Shown: positions 22,516 through 34,799, numbered from the stretch's first letter. The stretch: DNA of 64,000 bases from Prunella strophiata (GCA_036583965.1 JAZBQD010000034.1:5417222-5481221); one strand, 5' to 3'. Notes: a model not told the origin generated them from the letters alone. Translations and numbers: made by a program.

Positions 22516-25500
22516 CATGTCAACAGAGTTTTGTTTAAAAACAAAGTCTGATGGCTTGAAAGAGCCTTTGAGTGTAAAAATTCTGCTTTTTCTTTAGGCA
22601 GCAGTGGTTGCTTATGGATTGTTTTTCTGGGAGGTAACACAGCCTGGCTCTGTCCCTCTGGCCTTGGGAGGGTTCTGAACAAAGCAAAAATGGAAATCCC
22701 ATTTACTATGAATTCACACAAGAGATAAGAGAATTAGATTGGCAATCTGTTAGAATCAAAAGCTTTCTTTTCCCCTCCTTTCTTTATATAATTGCACTTC
22801 ATCCTTTATCTTTGCAATGTTACTGCCAAGGTGTGCATTTGGAAATTGGAGGGTTTTACTCCTATTTTGATGGCCCTGGAACAGGCAGACTGGACAGAGT
22901 GGATGTGGTTTCCACATTGTTCATTCCTTGTATTTCAGGGCAGTTCTTCCTCCCAGCCATTCCTGAGATACAGAATTGCACCAAGAGCAAATTAAATTGG
23001 TGATGTGCACATTGGGGGTTTGAATAAGAGAAATTACTCAGCTTCAAAAATCTAATCTTTGTAAATAAGCCTACCTGTATAAACTGTAAATTTACAGAGA
23101 GACAACTAAAACCAAAGAAATTAGGGAAAAAATATCAAGGACTACTGAATTTTTTGAGAGAGGGGAAGGGGAGAAATTCCAGGATGCAACAGGTTGCTCT
23201 GCAGTACTTGGTACTTGAATCATTTCCTTCCACAGGCAGCCAGGAATCACCCAGGCTCCTGATGGGCCACAGAGCTGGCAGGGTGGAGACAGTGAGAGAA
23301 ATGTTATTTCTCCTTGGGGTGAGGAGGGTGATTTGGTGCAGCAGCTCAGGGGGTGCCAGAGCACAGCTGGTGCTGATTCCCTGTGATTGGGGCACGGTGG
23401 GATGCCCCAATCAGCCCTAACAGTGCCCAGCTGGGGCTGGCTGGGTGGTGCCCAAATACCCTCCCTGCAGGCTCACTCTGGGGTTTGCTTTGTTCCTGGA
23501 CACAGATTTGGCTCCTGCAGTGAAGGTAGGACTTGATTTTCTCATTTTTTTGGCAAAGTGAGTGGGAACAGCATTTTGGGAAGATAAGTGCCTTTTTGTT
23601 GTCTGATCCAGGGAATGTGGAAAGTTGTGCCTGGGCAGTTTTTCTGTCTGCAGAGGGTTTTATATTTGCACTCAGGGTGTTGTGTCCTGAGGTCTTGCTG
23701 CTGTGTGCCCAAGGTTGTGTTGTGAAGGGTAAAAAATGGTATTGTGCTGGTTTGCTGAAAGGGAGGAGAATTTTCTTAGGTGTCTGCCTTGCCAAGTGCA
23801 GCAGAGCCATCAGGGATGGTGAGAAGGGAATGGCCTGGGCATTTTTGGTCTTGGGCATGCTTGGGGGCCAAGGGCTGGAGCCCTTCTGAGATCAGGGACT
23901 CCAGGACTGCAGGAGGAGAAAGTGTTTGGGAAGGAAGGCAGAAACAGAGCTCTGGAGAAGTGTTGAGGGCTCATACACAAGTGAAAGCAAACAGGAGTGC
24001 TCCTGTTGCTCCTGGGGCATTCCCCAAAAGGTACCAGGTACCCTCCCTACAAGTGGAGGGTGGGATTTACTGTCACAAAACGGTTGCAGTAAAAGTATTT
24101 TTCCTTTGAAGAACAACACTTCTTTAAAACAAGGACTGAGGAACCACTAGGAGCTTAAAAAGGGCTGAAAATCTTGCCGTGGAGTTGTGGGGCTGAGACA
24201 CACAGCTGGCAGCAATCAAGTAGCTGTGGGTTAATGAACTCCTGCTCATTAGCTGAGTGGTGGCTCATTAACTGTGTCCTGCAGGCAAAGGGGGCTGCAG
24301 CCACTGAAGGGACTGTGGGTGTTTGCCTGAGCAGCTGCAGCCACTTGGGGGTGAGGATGGGGTGGCTCTGATGCCTCAGCACATTTAGAGGTTTGGAACT
24401 TGGAGGTTTGTGGTGAATTTAAGGTCCTGCTGCTGGAGTCCAACCCACTGAGAGCAATTTGCTTTGTCTGAGCACCTGTGCAAAAAGGGGGAAATGCCTG
24501 GAAGTTGCTCCTTGGAGTGTCAGGAGCCAGGCAGTGCTGTTGGATATTTGGCTGCACAGGGGTGGTGGGCTCTGGGTGTAGATCCAGTCCTGGTCTCCAT
24601 TCCCATGTGGGCAGGAGCAGGTGCCATTGCATCCCTGAAATCTGCAGCATGAGGGTCACTTCCAGAGCATTCAGTTAGGTTTGTATTTCCTTGGAAAGTT
24701 GTCTTTTAATGGTTGCAATAAACGTGGATCTGAGGAAAACTGGAAATTTAACATACACTGTAAATGTGCTGAGAGAGACTGACTTGATCTGACTCATAAT
24801 TATTTTATTATTGATTGTGGTGTTATCAAATACAGAAATATTGCAGGATAACTCTGGGAAAACAAATGAAGAGGATAATATTGTTTATTCCCTCCTCCCC
24901 TCAAAGAATCAAGGGGAAATGAAGTTTGTGTTTGAAGTTGTGCTTTTGAAATGCTTTCCACATAACTGACTTTACCAAAATGGAAAGGTGAATTCATAGC
25001 TTGGAGGTTTCTAAAAATGTCTCTGCCAAATGTGCGTGGCTGCTATCACATGCCAAGTGGCCCAGAGCAAGCCAGGCAAGTCAGGCTGGAATCTTTGGGG
25101 GCTGAGAATATCCAGGGGACATGTGCATGCTTGTCTGCAAATATGTGGGGCTCTCCTTTGGAAAAAGGGGAGGGTGGAAATCAGCTTTTGATATTGCTTT
25201 GCCACCCTGTTTGTAATGGTGTGATTCTCACAGAGAATCTGTGAATTCTTCAGAAGATAATCTGAAGCAAATGTTTTCCCCAGATGTGGTATCTTAGTGA
25301 TTGTCCATTGCTGCAAAGCCCTTTCTGTCACTGAGTGAATGCTTGTTGAGTTTCCTTCCCACAAAGGTGAGAATTTTTCTCCAAACAGGCTGCAGGTGCT
25401 TTGTACCACAACCAAATGCCACATCCAGGCTCTCAAATCATCCTGCTGCTGTGGAAAGCTGATTGTGGACTTGTTCAGGCTGAGGCCATTGAATAAACAC

Positions 25501-25880
25501 AACTTTTTATTATCTGCTAGCTTATATAAAATGGTACAAACTCTGTGCCACAAAGGGAATGACAGCTCCACTGAGCTGAAGTTTGGTTTTTCTCACAGGA
25601 ACCTGTGATGGAGACTCTGTGCCAGTTTCTTTGGTGATGGATTGAGAGAGGTGGTGGCTCTCTGTCCCTGTGCCTTGAGGTTTTGATCCTCTCTCACATA
25701 GAGAGCTGCAGTCTGAGGAAGGGACTGGGATCTTTATTAACTTAATTGGATTCATACCCAGGCTCTTCATGTGTTCACTGAGATCTCCACTTGGGTTAGC
25801 ACCTCCAAGTGTTACCTTGGGCACTGAAAAGCTGAGTGAATTGCTCCTGCAGCCTTGCAAAGCCACTGGAAATAATTGGG
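22516..25880. other. Intergenic DNA, nothing recognised
   Basis: Ordinary unique sequence between the BNIP1 3' end and a SINE. Long open frames on both strands here share no recognisable protein motif and have no splice context. No RNA gene was seen. Confidence 0.5.
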
Positions 25881-25883
25881 CTG

Positions 25884-26000
25884 GAGTTGGTTGGCTCAGC
25901 TGGTCAGAGCCTGGTGCTGATGACTGGGCCATTTACTCAAGAGTTGGACTTGATGGATCCGTGTGGGTCCCTTCCAACTGGGAATATTCTGTGACTCTGA
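25884..26000 (+). mobile_element. tRNA-Ile-derived SINE with CR1-like tail (TguSINE1 type)
   Basis: The head ttggctcagctggtcagagc and ctggtgctgat matches the 5' half of tRNA-Ile, with its A-box region and the GAGCctGGTGCTgAT anticodon-arm start. It continues into a CR1-like tail: agttggacttgatggatcc, gtgggtcccttccaactggg, aatattctgtgactctga. The B-box half of the tRNA is missing, so the copy has an internal deletion. This architecture is known from songbirds. Confidence 0.75.
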
Positions 26001-26129
26001 GTTGAGAAGCAAGTCTGGTGAAGGTCACCCAGGCAGTGCCCCAGAGCCATCCCTGCTGCAGTGACCCTGGCCGGCTGGGGGACAGTGACCCCTGCTCCCG
26101 TGAGTGCACAGCCTGCTCTGACACCTTCC

Positions 26130-26900
26130 ACTCGCTCCTCCTTTTATTTTTAACCCGCACCGCGGGGCTGAGCAGATGCTGTCGCTGCCGCATCAGAGCC
26201 GGCTCCCGCATCCCGCATCTTATCGGGCGGGGCCGGGGAGGCTCTGGGGAGGCTCTGCCCGCTCTGGGTGTCGGGGCCGGCATGAAAGGAAAATGCCACT
26301 CGGCTGCTGTGAGCCCGGCCCGCCGATAAGGCCGCGTGTGTCCCCCGGGGCCGCGATAAGCGCCCGCAGGGCAGGCGGGGAGAGCGGCTCGGCGGGCATC
26401 AGCGCACACCAGCCCCGAGAGATAGAGCCGCGTATATATAGAACCACATGAAAAGCTTTTCGCTTGCTTCTTTTCAACAGCGGCAGGGCTGAGTGTCACA
26501 GCCAGGGACGCGTTGGGAGCTGACCCCGCCGGGTCCGGGCTCGCTGTCCCCGCGGGTCCCCAGGGATGCAGCTGAGACCCAAGCCCGGCCGCGCTGCAGG
26601 GCGATGCTCTGCCCTCCTGATAAAGCCTCAAAGAGCGGCCGGGATGCCTTTATCTTCAAAATGGACAGCGGGACTAAACTCCCCTGCTCGGGTTATTGGC
26701 TTTTCGTAGGTGTCGCCCAAGCACGGAGCGGTTTTTGCCGCTGCTGATGGGAGATAACTCTGTCAGAGGCATCTGGGTGCTGACATTATGGCCAGCCAGC
26801 CTGAAAGCAAGATAAGATTTTTCTATATTGAGTAAGGCTATTGATCCGGTCGGCCTCCTGTCCGGTGTCTGATGATAACTGGATGTTTCCAAGAGAAACA
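26130..26900. promoter_or_regulatory. CG-rich block with nine GATA core motifs, candidate enhancer or promoter
   Basis: GATA cores occur (either strand) at about 26220, 26325, 26355, 26421, 26619, 26650, 26753, 26811 and 26874. Several are full GATAAG, and a TATATATA box lies at 26433-26440. The first half is CpG rich, unlike the flanks. It lies 12.6 kb past the NKX2-5 stop codon and 4 kb past BNIP1. Function is inferred from motif density only; a promoter of a noncoding transcript is an alternative. Confidence 0.45.
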
Positions 26901-26999
26901 AGGCTCCCCTTGCTCAGTATATTCACAGAAATATAGTGTATATGTATTAAAAAATGGTAACTCGCCGTTTCAAATATAAGCAAGCCTTCCCCTGTTCTG

Positions 27000-27056
27000 T
27001 ATGTTGATATATATCTATAAGTATATCTAATCTATAACTATATCTATCTATCTACC
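27000..27056. repeat. Degenerate (ATCT)n / TA-rich simple repeat
   Basis: The sequence runs tgatatatatctataagtat and on to tatctatctatctacc. The TATC units here are microsatellite, so I did not count them as GATA sites. Confidence 0.8.
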
Positions 27057-28059
27057 ATGCAGTGTTTGGATTAAATAATGAAGGATTCATTTCTCAGCCG
27101 TGTTTTTAAAAGATGCTGCTTTTGCTGCTTCTCATTTGGGTATTCTTAGCAGCATTTGCAATTTCTTCATTGTATTATTCCCGTTTGTTTGATGATGTTT
27201 GAAAGTAGCCACGGCAAAAATGAGAATAGTTTAATGTCAATGGCTCCTGGCTTTCACTGACTGGCTTGTGCCAGTAACCTGCTTATTCCAAACAAACCAA
27301 TAAAAATATTTTTTTTTAAAAAAATTGAGGAAAAAGAAAACCCAAACAACCATTGTCTTTATCTGTAGATTTGTTGAAAATAGTTTTGTCTTTGGTCATT
27401 TTGAGTCTTTTTGACCCAAACTTTGTTCCTGATCTTTCACAAATTTCATGGTAAATAACTTTGGAAGCAATAAATAAGGTGATCATGCTGAGAGACAGCA
27501 AGTGGGAAATTACCTTCTCATTGCTGAAAGTTAAGTTAATTTTTGTGGAGATGTGGGTTTATATTTAGGTTTTGCTGCTCTCCACGAGAGCTTCCTGGTC
27601 TTATCACCTTGTCAAAAAAATGTGTCTGTCAGAGGATTCCAGAAAAGATAGTGAGGAAATGCCAGTGGAGAAAGCCTCACTCCAGCAACAACAAACAGCA
27701 AATAGAGAAGGAGAAAAACCTTTAATGTTCAAGTACTAAACTGCAGACGAGAACTTTGCTTCTGCCCCTGCAAGAGGGGAATGGCAGCAGAGCTATTCTG
27801 GTGGATTAAAGCCAAAAGATAGCAGCAGCTCTTTGTGCCCTGGCAGGGCACTGGGCTCCGTGAATTGTTGCAATGAGCACAAATTAACACGTGTGTTGTT
27901 AATTCGCGTATCTCAGCCTCGTTCCCCGGAGTTCCTCGTCCCTGACCCCAGGGAGAAGTTCCTGGGGGCGAGCAGAGCCCGGGGTCCCTCGGAACGCGTC
28001 CGTCAGCCCCAGGCACTGCCGGTGACAAATGACATTTTCTGTGCCTTTGTACTCCGGGG

Positions 28060-28340
28060 CACAAGATGTGACGTTTACATCCAAGATCAATTATTTTTAA
28101 CTGAAGAATGATAGCCCTGCGTCGGAATTATCTCAGGGCTTAATTCACATCAGTTAAAGCTTTTCAAAGGCTTATTAAAATTCCTTAAGTGTGTCCAGCT
28201 TATCAGCAGTTGAGTGTCGATGGCATTATACAAATGCTGCTATTGGAAATAACTGTTAAGTATTGTTTGGCCATATTATTCTCATATATATATATTGTGC
28301 CTGGGACTATTAATACTACTTAGTACTTACAGGATTCCTT
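28060..28340. promoter_or_regulatory. AT-rich block, possible conserved noncoding element
   Basis: The block is rich in ordered motifs: tgacgttt (CRE-like), tttcaaagg (TCF/LEF-like), cttatcag (GATA), ccatattattc and taattc. It shows no repeat similarity. Conservation is a guess from texture. Confidence 0.3.
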
Positions 28341-29320
28341 TCATCTGGTGATCCCAGGGAAGCAGGGACTTCTCTCCCCCTTCTTAATAGAGGAAAACTG
28401 TCAGGTCCAGCAGCTGTGCCTCAGGCTTGGATTTAACATCATTCCACTGGATCCTGTCAGATTTTTAACAGGGTTTTGTTCATTTGTGCTGCTGCACCTT
28501 GGCTGGTGTGGGCAAACACAGGGCAGCAGAGCTTTCTTTCTGCTGGAAAATGTGTGGATCAGTGTGAAAATCAATCTAAACTGACAGCAGGAAGGAGAGG
28601 TGGCCCTGAGCAGAAATTGGTGCAGCAGCCGCCGTTATGGGGCAAAGGGAATGTTGAGAGGAGGAAAGGCTGGAAGGGTTTTTGGAGGGGAGGAGGATTT
28701 GTCACTCAGAGTGTCCCTGTGCTGGCAGAAATCCTGAGCACAGGGCTGGATTCCCACTGGAGCTGTGAGAGGAGGAGAGGAAGCACCATGGAGCTGTGGG
28801 TGCCACTTGCTCCTTGTTCCTGTGCCAATCCCTGGCAGTGGTGAGGGAGGAAAAATCCAGGTGTAAATATAATAAATGTAATAATTCCTGTCCTGGCATC
28901 TGACAGAGCAGTGGGAGGTTGGGATGGGGTTGTTGATGTGCATGAATATCCACTCAGAAATCCTTGGGATTAGTTTGCAAGTGTGTTTTCCCTTTTTTCC
29001 TTCTTGTTTTTTTTTTCCTTTCCCCACCCCTCCCGTGCAATTTAACTCATTTCAGGCAGAGATGGAAGTTTAGATTTTATTGTCATCTGTATTTACTCCA
29101 CACTGAGGTTCTGGCTGGAGGAGCATTTCGAGGAGCTGATCATTTATGGCAGAAACCACTAGGTAGCACTGTGAAATAAAGTTCTGCACCACGTTCTGCT
29201 TCCCTGAACAAAGACCTGCCAATTCCAGCGTGGCTGGGCTCAAAATGGAATAAAAGCAGCAAGGGTGGGTTTAAAACTCTCTCCAGTCTTGGGTTCACAG
29301 TCAGGTGTGGGAGAAATGAA

Positions 29321-29480
29321 GCTGTCAGGGGAGGCTTAGTCTGGAGTTTAGGATAAGGTTCTTTACTCACAATGCCTGACCACCCTCTGGGGAAGAACTT
29401 TTCCTAAAATCCAGCCTAACCCTCCCCTGACACAGCTGCAGACATTGCCCTGGGTCTTGTCACTGCTCACCAGAGAGGAA
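29321..29480. repeat. Inverted pair of CR1 fragments
   Basis: The arm at 29321-29367 (plus-oriented CR1: gtcaggggaggcttagtctg) is followed after about 25 bp by its near-complement at 29391-29437 (aaatccagcctaaccctccc). The minus-oriented CR1 then continues to about 29480 with gtcactgctcaccagagagg. Confidence 0.8.
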
Positions 29481-30109
29481 ATGCAAGGCACTGGTCTAAT
29501 CTTGATTTAATGTGTTAAAGGGTTATTTTTCCAAAGGAACAGAGTCAGGTAAAAATTTGATTTTGATCATTAACTTGTTTTCATTGCAACTACTTCAGCC
29601 TTTGGTTTATTAATCCCCCAAAATCAAATATGCTACTTGTCAGGTTTATTTTGTAACTTTTGGGCTTCAGCAAGCTAGCAGGTTATCCTTCTGCATTTGA
29701 ACTCAGCTCCACAGAGTCAGGGTCCAACACCCAAGCTGCAGAGCACTCTGTGCCCATTTCTGTTCCAGTTCCCAGCAGCCAACTGCAACGTGTGTTCCTG
29801 CAGCAGCCCCATATCACTGCTTTTTAAAATTAGCCCTGGCTTTGGCTGCTGCAGGGAGAGGAGACATGATAAAGGGATTGAGCATCACGCTCTGCCAGAG
29901 CTGCTGGGCTTAAATCATCCAGTTACAGGAACCCTGAGCTGGATCTGCCTGGTCCCTGGCTCCAGGGGTCACAGGGGGTGTGTTGGTCACTGTCAAATGC
30001 TTTGGGGACCTTCAGTGCTGCCTGAAGAGCTGGAAATTCAGAGAGGAATATTTTTATGTGTCTGCTGTGGCTGTAGCTGATGCAAGGGGTTTTCTATCTG
30101 CAAAATCAA

Positions 30110-30165
30110 GGGATTGGACGAGATGGTCTTTGTAGGTCCCTTCCAACTGAGTTATCCCATTCTAA
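30110..30165 (+). repeat. CR1 LINE 3' tail
   Basis: It shows ggattggacgagatggtctt, then taggtcccttccaactgagt and an attcta-type end. It directly precedes a longer CR1 copy. Confidence 0.75.
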
Positions 30166-30169
30166 AATT

Positions 30170-30605
30170 ATTCCAGAAGGACATGGAATTGTTGGAGCAA
30201 GTCCAGAGGAGGCCACGAGGCTGATAAGGGGACAGGAGCACCTTCCCTTTGGGGACGGGCTGGGAGAGCTGGGAATGTTCAGCCTGGAGAAGGGAAGGGT
30301 TTGTGGAGACCCCACAGCACCTTCCAGAGGCCTGAGAGAGAAAGGGAAAAGGACTCTGCACTGGGAACTGGAGGGACAGGACAAGGAGGAATGGGCTCAA
30401 ATTGAGAGAGGGGAAATGTAGGTCAGGCATGTGGAAGAAATTCTCCCCTGTCAGGGTGGGCAGGCCCTGGATCCCTGGCAGTGCCCAAGGCCAGGCTGGA
30501 TTTTGGGGCTGGGAGCAGCCTGGGATAGTGGAAGGTGTCCCTGCCCATGGCAGGGGTGGAATGAGATGATCTTTCAGGTCCCTTCCAACCCAAACCATTC
30601 TGTGG
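30170..30605 (+). repeat. CR1 LINE 3' fragment
   Basis: Standard CR1 order: ggagcaagtccagaggaggc, ctgggagagctgggaatgtt, cagcctggagaagggaag, ctgggatagtggaaggtgtc, gcaggggtggaatgagatga, ggtcccttccaacccaaacc, attctgtgg. It is the longest CR1 copy in the window. The open frames across it are not host genes. Confidence 0.9.
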
Positions 30606-30609
30606 TTGT

Positions 30610-32985
30610 GCAGAAAAGCACTTTTTGAGGTGGGTATAATTCCTCCCTGTCAGGGAAATGACTGGACAGTGCTGACCAAAGTGAACAAAGTGTCTGTACT
30701 GAGGCTGCATCTAGTCCTGGGCAAACCAAACCCATCCCAGCTCCAGCTAAAACAAAAGAGCTTATTTTGCCCTGACAGGGGCCTGAATTGCTTGATGTTT
30801 TCACCTTTTTATAGCTTTGGCCACCCTGGCTTAGAGCAAAGCAGTGTAGTGGCCTCACCTGCTGCTCTGAGGGTCTCTGTTAACACTTGCAGGGCAGCTG
30901 CTTTCCTTTATCTGGCTCCTTCTGCAACATCTGCAAGCGACTTATGTGGGATTTTCATCCCCTGAGGATTTATGGTGACCTCTCAGGGACCTTCATCAGA
31001 GGATCAATACTCTCCTGACACCTGTAGATCAACATAAACTTGACCCTTGGTCTTGACAGATCCATCACCACAGTGCCCTTCCTGTGGAGCATCCTGGGCT
31101 GGGAGGGGGTTTGGGGAGGAAGCAGCACTGGTGGCACAGCAGAGCCCAAGGTCAAAAGTCAAAATGATAAAGCAAGGCCAAGCCTGTGGTACCCAGGCAG
31201 AAAATCAGGGTAATAACAAGGGAGAAGCTCAGGGAAGGTCCCTGCAGGACAATTCACCCTGTGGGTGATGCTGGAGTGGAGGAAAAGCTCTGTGGAGCTG
31301 CACATTCTGTGGAAATGCTGTTCCCTCCCAGGGTTTGTGATAAGGAGAGATCTGCTGCTTTAAAAAGCTGCTGCTTGTGCTCATCCTATCTTTAGCTCAG
31401 GGCAGCAAAAGCCTTCTCTCTTTTGAAGAGTCAGTTCCTCTCTGTGCAAAGACATTTTTCCCCCTCCAAGCACTCCAGGGCAGGGATTTCTGTCTTTGCA
31501 GCCTTCCCAGGTGATGGAGGATCCTTGTTCCTCACTTGAACTCTGCCTCTGTAATGCCATATATGAATGAAATGACCACCTCAATATTCCACAAATGTCA
31601 CAGCTGACATTAAAATTGGCTTCTCAATTTCAAGACCTCAAAACTCTTGAGTTTACCCAAAAGAAAAGCAAAGCAGCAAGCAATGGATGTTGCAGCAATG
31701 AGAAGCACTCTGCAGAGCTAGATTTTCCCAGACTTATTTTTATTTAAGGGGGTTTTCTCCCCCCAAGAAGTTTTCCACAAAATGTCAGTGACTCAAAGGA
31801 AAAAAGAAATCCAGTCATCAATTCTGTATTGAAAGAAGAAATAAAAATACAGCATGAAGACCTGGAGACCACACTGTTTCTCTCAATTGATTTTGAACCT
31901 CCTCTACTTTCATTCCCCTCAGAAGTGAATAGGATGTTATCTTTGTTGATAAAACAGGAATGATCTCAAAGAAGACTTTTTGAAAGCATAGAGAATTTTG
32001 AGAGCCAAAATCTGCAAAAATTTGTGATCTTAATAGCAATGATAGTGTAAATAGGAATTAATTGCTTAAATGGCCTCTCCATTCCCAGGCACCTGTGCCT
32101 CAGTCTGAACCTCACTCCTGCTTTTACCTGAGTTCAGCTCCTGTTCCTGGATGTTTTGGGTGTGAAATGCTGGCCCCAGGGGCTTGCAGGGATGGTGGTG
32201 CTCACATCAATAACTTTGTGTGTGGCTTAGAAAATCTAAATCAGAAGGAGCTGAGGAAGTGTGGTCAGGAAATCATCACTACCAGGACCCAAAGCAGGTC
32301 CTGGGTGGCTGCAGCTGTGGGATGCTGCTGGTGCCCTGCTGATCCCAGCCCAAGGACAAGGTTCTGCCCCACAGGAGGATTTTTGGTGGCTGTCATCTGC
32401 ACAGGCACTGCCCAGAGCCATCCATCATCTCCTGCTGTGACCTTGCACCACCTGTCTGTCCCTGGCAAGGCCAGCAATTAAAAGCTGAGCTAATGAAGAC
32501 AGCAGGACATGAAAGGGCTTTGCAGGAGCTGATCAAAGGGGCAGAGCACAGCGTTTCCACAGCCAGAATATTGAGGCACACAGGGCTGGAAATGTGGTCA
32601 GGGAAGGAAGAAAATTGAAGAGGATATTTAGAAATTAACCTGCAGCTGTCCCTGTTGTTCCTCATGCTGCATGGGGGGTGGTTCTCTCATGTGCTTTTAC
32701 TTTTGGGGTTTTGGTAGGGAAAAATAGTGAGTATTTATGTTCACCTTGTTAGAGGAGAAATAATCTTTGTGTGTACAAAAATGAAATGCTGTAGATAATG
32801 CTGCTGCTGAGAACTTGAGTGGAAAAGTGGATTTCCAGTTTGAATGCCTCTTTGTATAAGAAGTTATTTAGGTTTCTGTTCTAAAGGTGAAATATTGGTG
32901 GGCTCTAAATTGGTGTCTAACCAGGCAAATGGTCACCTCTGGCCTGGCTCTCAGAGAAGCCAATAATCAGCAGCTCTCACTGATT
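30610..32985. other. Intergenic DNA, nothing recognised
   Basis: No gene, repeat or motif cluster that I can support. Confidence 0.5.
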
Positions 32986-32987
32986 TT

Positions 32988-33006
32988 GGGGGGGGGGGGG
33001 GGGGGG
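32988..33006. repeat. G19 homopolymer
   Basis: Nineteen consecutive G residues, the longest G run in the window. The length is prone to sequencing error. Confidence 0.9.
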
Positions 33007-34430
33007 TTTAAAATTAATTTTTCTGTGTGCTTCTAAAGGGAATTTTTGTTCCCAGATGGACACGCTGGATGAGTGTGAGTTTGGATGGCAGATAGGGTTG
33101 AGCATCTCTTTTTATGGCAGCAATTATGCTTTAATTTCTTCAGAACTATGCCTAAATAAAGCAATTTTTTTGGGCATAGCTTGGAAAAGGCTGTTCCTAC
33201 AGACAGCAGTGATGAGCCTGCATTCTGAGCAGGGCTGGCTGTTTGTGGCTCCAGGATGGGGCCTCCTGCAATCCCCATGGATGCACAGGCCATGGATCAT
33301 TTCCTGGGCATGGAATTGGCTGCTGGAACTCAAATAAAACCCAGAGCAAACAGGAAAACTCCTCGAGCCCTCAGAACCATCAGCAAACAGCAGGAGGACA
33401 CTGGAGCCTCCATTGGGAGTGTGCCAGCCATGAGCAGAGTGTCAGGGTGGCTCCTGCTCCCCCAGCCCTGCCCCTGTCCCTGGGAAGCTCCAGGGGGATT
33501 AGGCAGTCTGTAAAGTGAAGTGTGTGACTGCAGGCTGGAGCTGGAGCTGGCTCTGAGGGGTGGACAGAGAGGGGAGCAGCAGCTGAGGTGCACAAAGCAG
33601 CACATGAGACCTGGAGTCAAGTGAGATTTAAATTTTCCTCCTGTAAAACAGCATAAATCATCTCCTTAACACCACTAGGTTTGCTGAAGTCAGGGCAGTA
33701 GGTTTTCATCCTGATATTTTTGGTGCTTAAAAATGTGAGAAACTTGTTTATTTGACTGCAATGAGTATGAATTGGTTTTGTGACCTGTTTTTGAATGTCT
33801 CTTCTTGCTCCCAGCCAGCACTGCCCTTGTCTGTGTGCTGTTCCTGCAGCAGCTTTTCTTCTGCACTGAGCACAGAAACATCCTGGCCCAGGAAAATGGG
33901 ATTTGGGGACAATTTCTGGGAGTCAGTATTGTGATTATTTCCAAGCTGATGCTGGAGGACAATGCAACCTACTTAGGCAACATCTGCTGTGCAAAAATAA
34001 ACTCTGGTGTGTTCTTGTGGCAGCAGAGAGCACCAAACCCTGCTCCAAACACACAGAACCCCTGGAGAATGTGAGAGAGCAGGTGTTTTAATTTGTGGAA
34101 GTTAAGAACTTGTCCAAAAACCAGATTTGTTGATTCTAGGGCTAAAACTCTAAAATTCCTTTCTAAATTCTGTTTGTTTCCTATTAGCTAGTTTCTAGAG
34201 CAGTTCACAGAATTTGAAATACTCAACAAATCTGCTTTTCTTTTCCCCCCATCTGAGCCTGTTAACTCCTGACCTTGCCCACTCCACAGCAGTGTCATTC
34301 ATGCCTTCAGCTTACCCATCTCCAAAAGTAATCATTTAGCTCCAGGATGTCTCCCCAAGACCAATTAATCTTAACCAACCCTAAGAAATAAAATTACTAG
34401 GAGATTTATTCCCATTTACAAGTGTTGGTT

Positions 34431-34565
34431 TTTTTTTTTTTTTTTTTTTGTTGTTGTTGGGGGTTTTTGGTTTTTTTTTTTTTGTTTTGTTTTGTTTTGT
34501 TTGGTTGTGCATTTTTTGTTTGTTACTTCGTAGGTTTGTTTTATTTTTTGGTGGTTTTTTTTCAA
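34431..34565. repeat. T/G-only low-complexity tract
   Basis: T runs are mixed with (GTT)n and (GTTTT)n; the plus strand holds almost no A or C for more than 60 bp. Translated frames here are low-complexity artefacts. Confidence 0.85.
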
Positions 34566-34777
34566 TGGACAACTTATTTTTCCAGCCCTCCAAACCGAGC
34601 AGGTATTGAGGGAACTCTCCAAGTTGTGTGGGAGAACCCCTGCACTGCTCACAGTGGGCAGGACTGAGCTGAACCTGCTGCAAACACGATGCCCCCCTCT
34701 AATGGGGTTGGGAAAAATGCCCAATCTCCTGCCTTAGACCTGTGATTTAGCCATTTGACCGTGATTCTTTGTTGATT

Positions 34778-34799
34778 AAAAAAAAAAAAAAAAAAAAAA
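34778..34799. repeat. Poly(A) tract, about 22 A
   Basis: A plain A run without a clear retroposed body in front; it may be the relic of a retroposed tail. Confidence 0.8.

Noticed and set aside
27000..27056. Additional GATA sites extending the 26 kb cluster
   Set aside because: These TATC units are part of a simple ATCT/TA repeat and were left out of the count.
30080..30608. Open frames across 30.1-30.6 kb as a gene
   Set aside because: The stretch is CR1 LINE 3' sequence.
33805..34074. 89-codon frame with a hydrophobic start resembling a signal peptide, followed by AATAAA
   Set aside because: No splice context or known family; one short frame with a hydrophobic stretch is expected by chance. 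A noncoding exon remains possible but unsupported.
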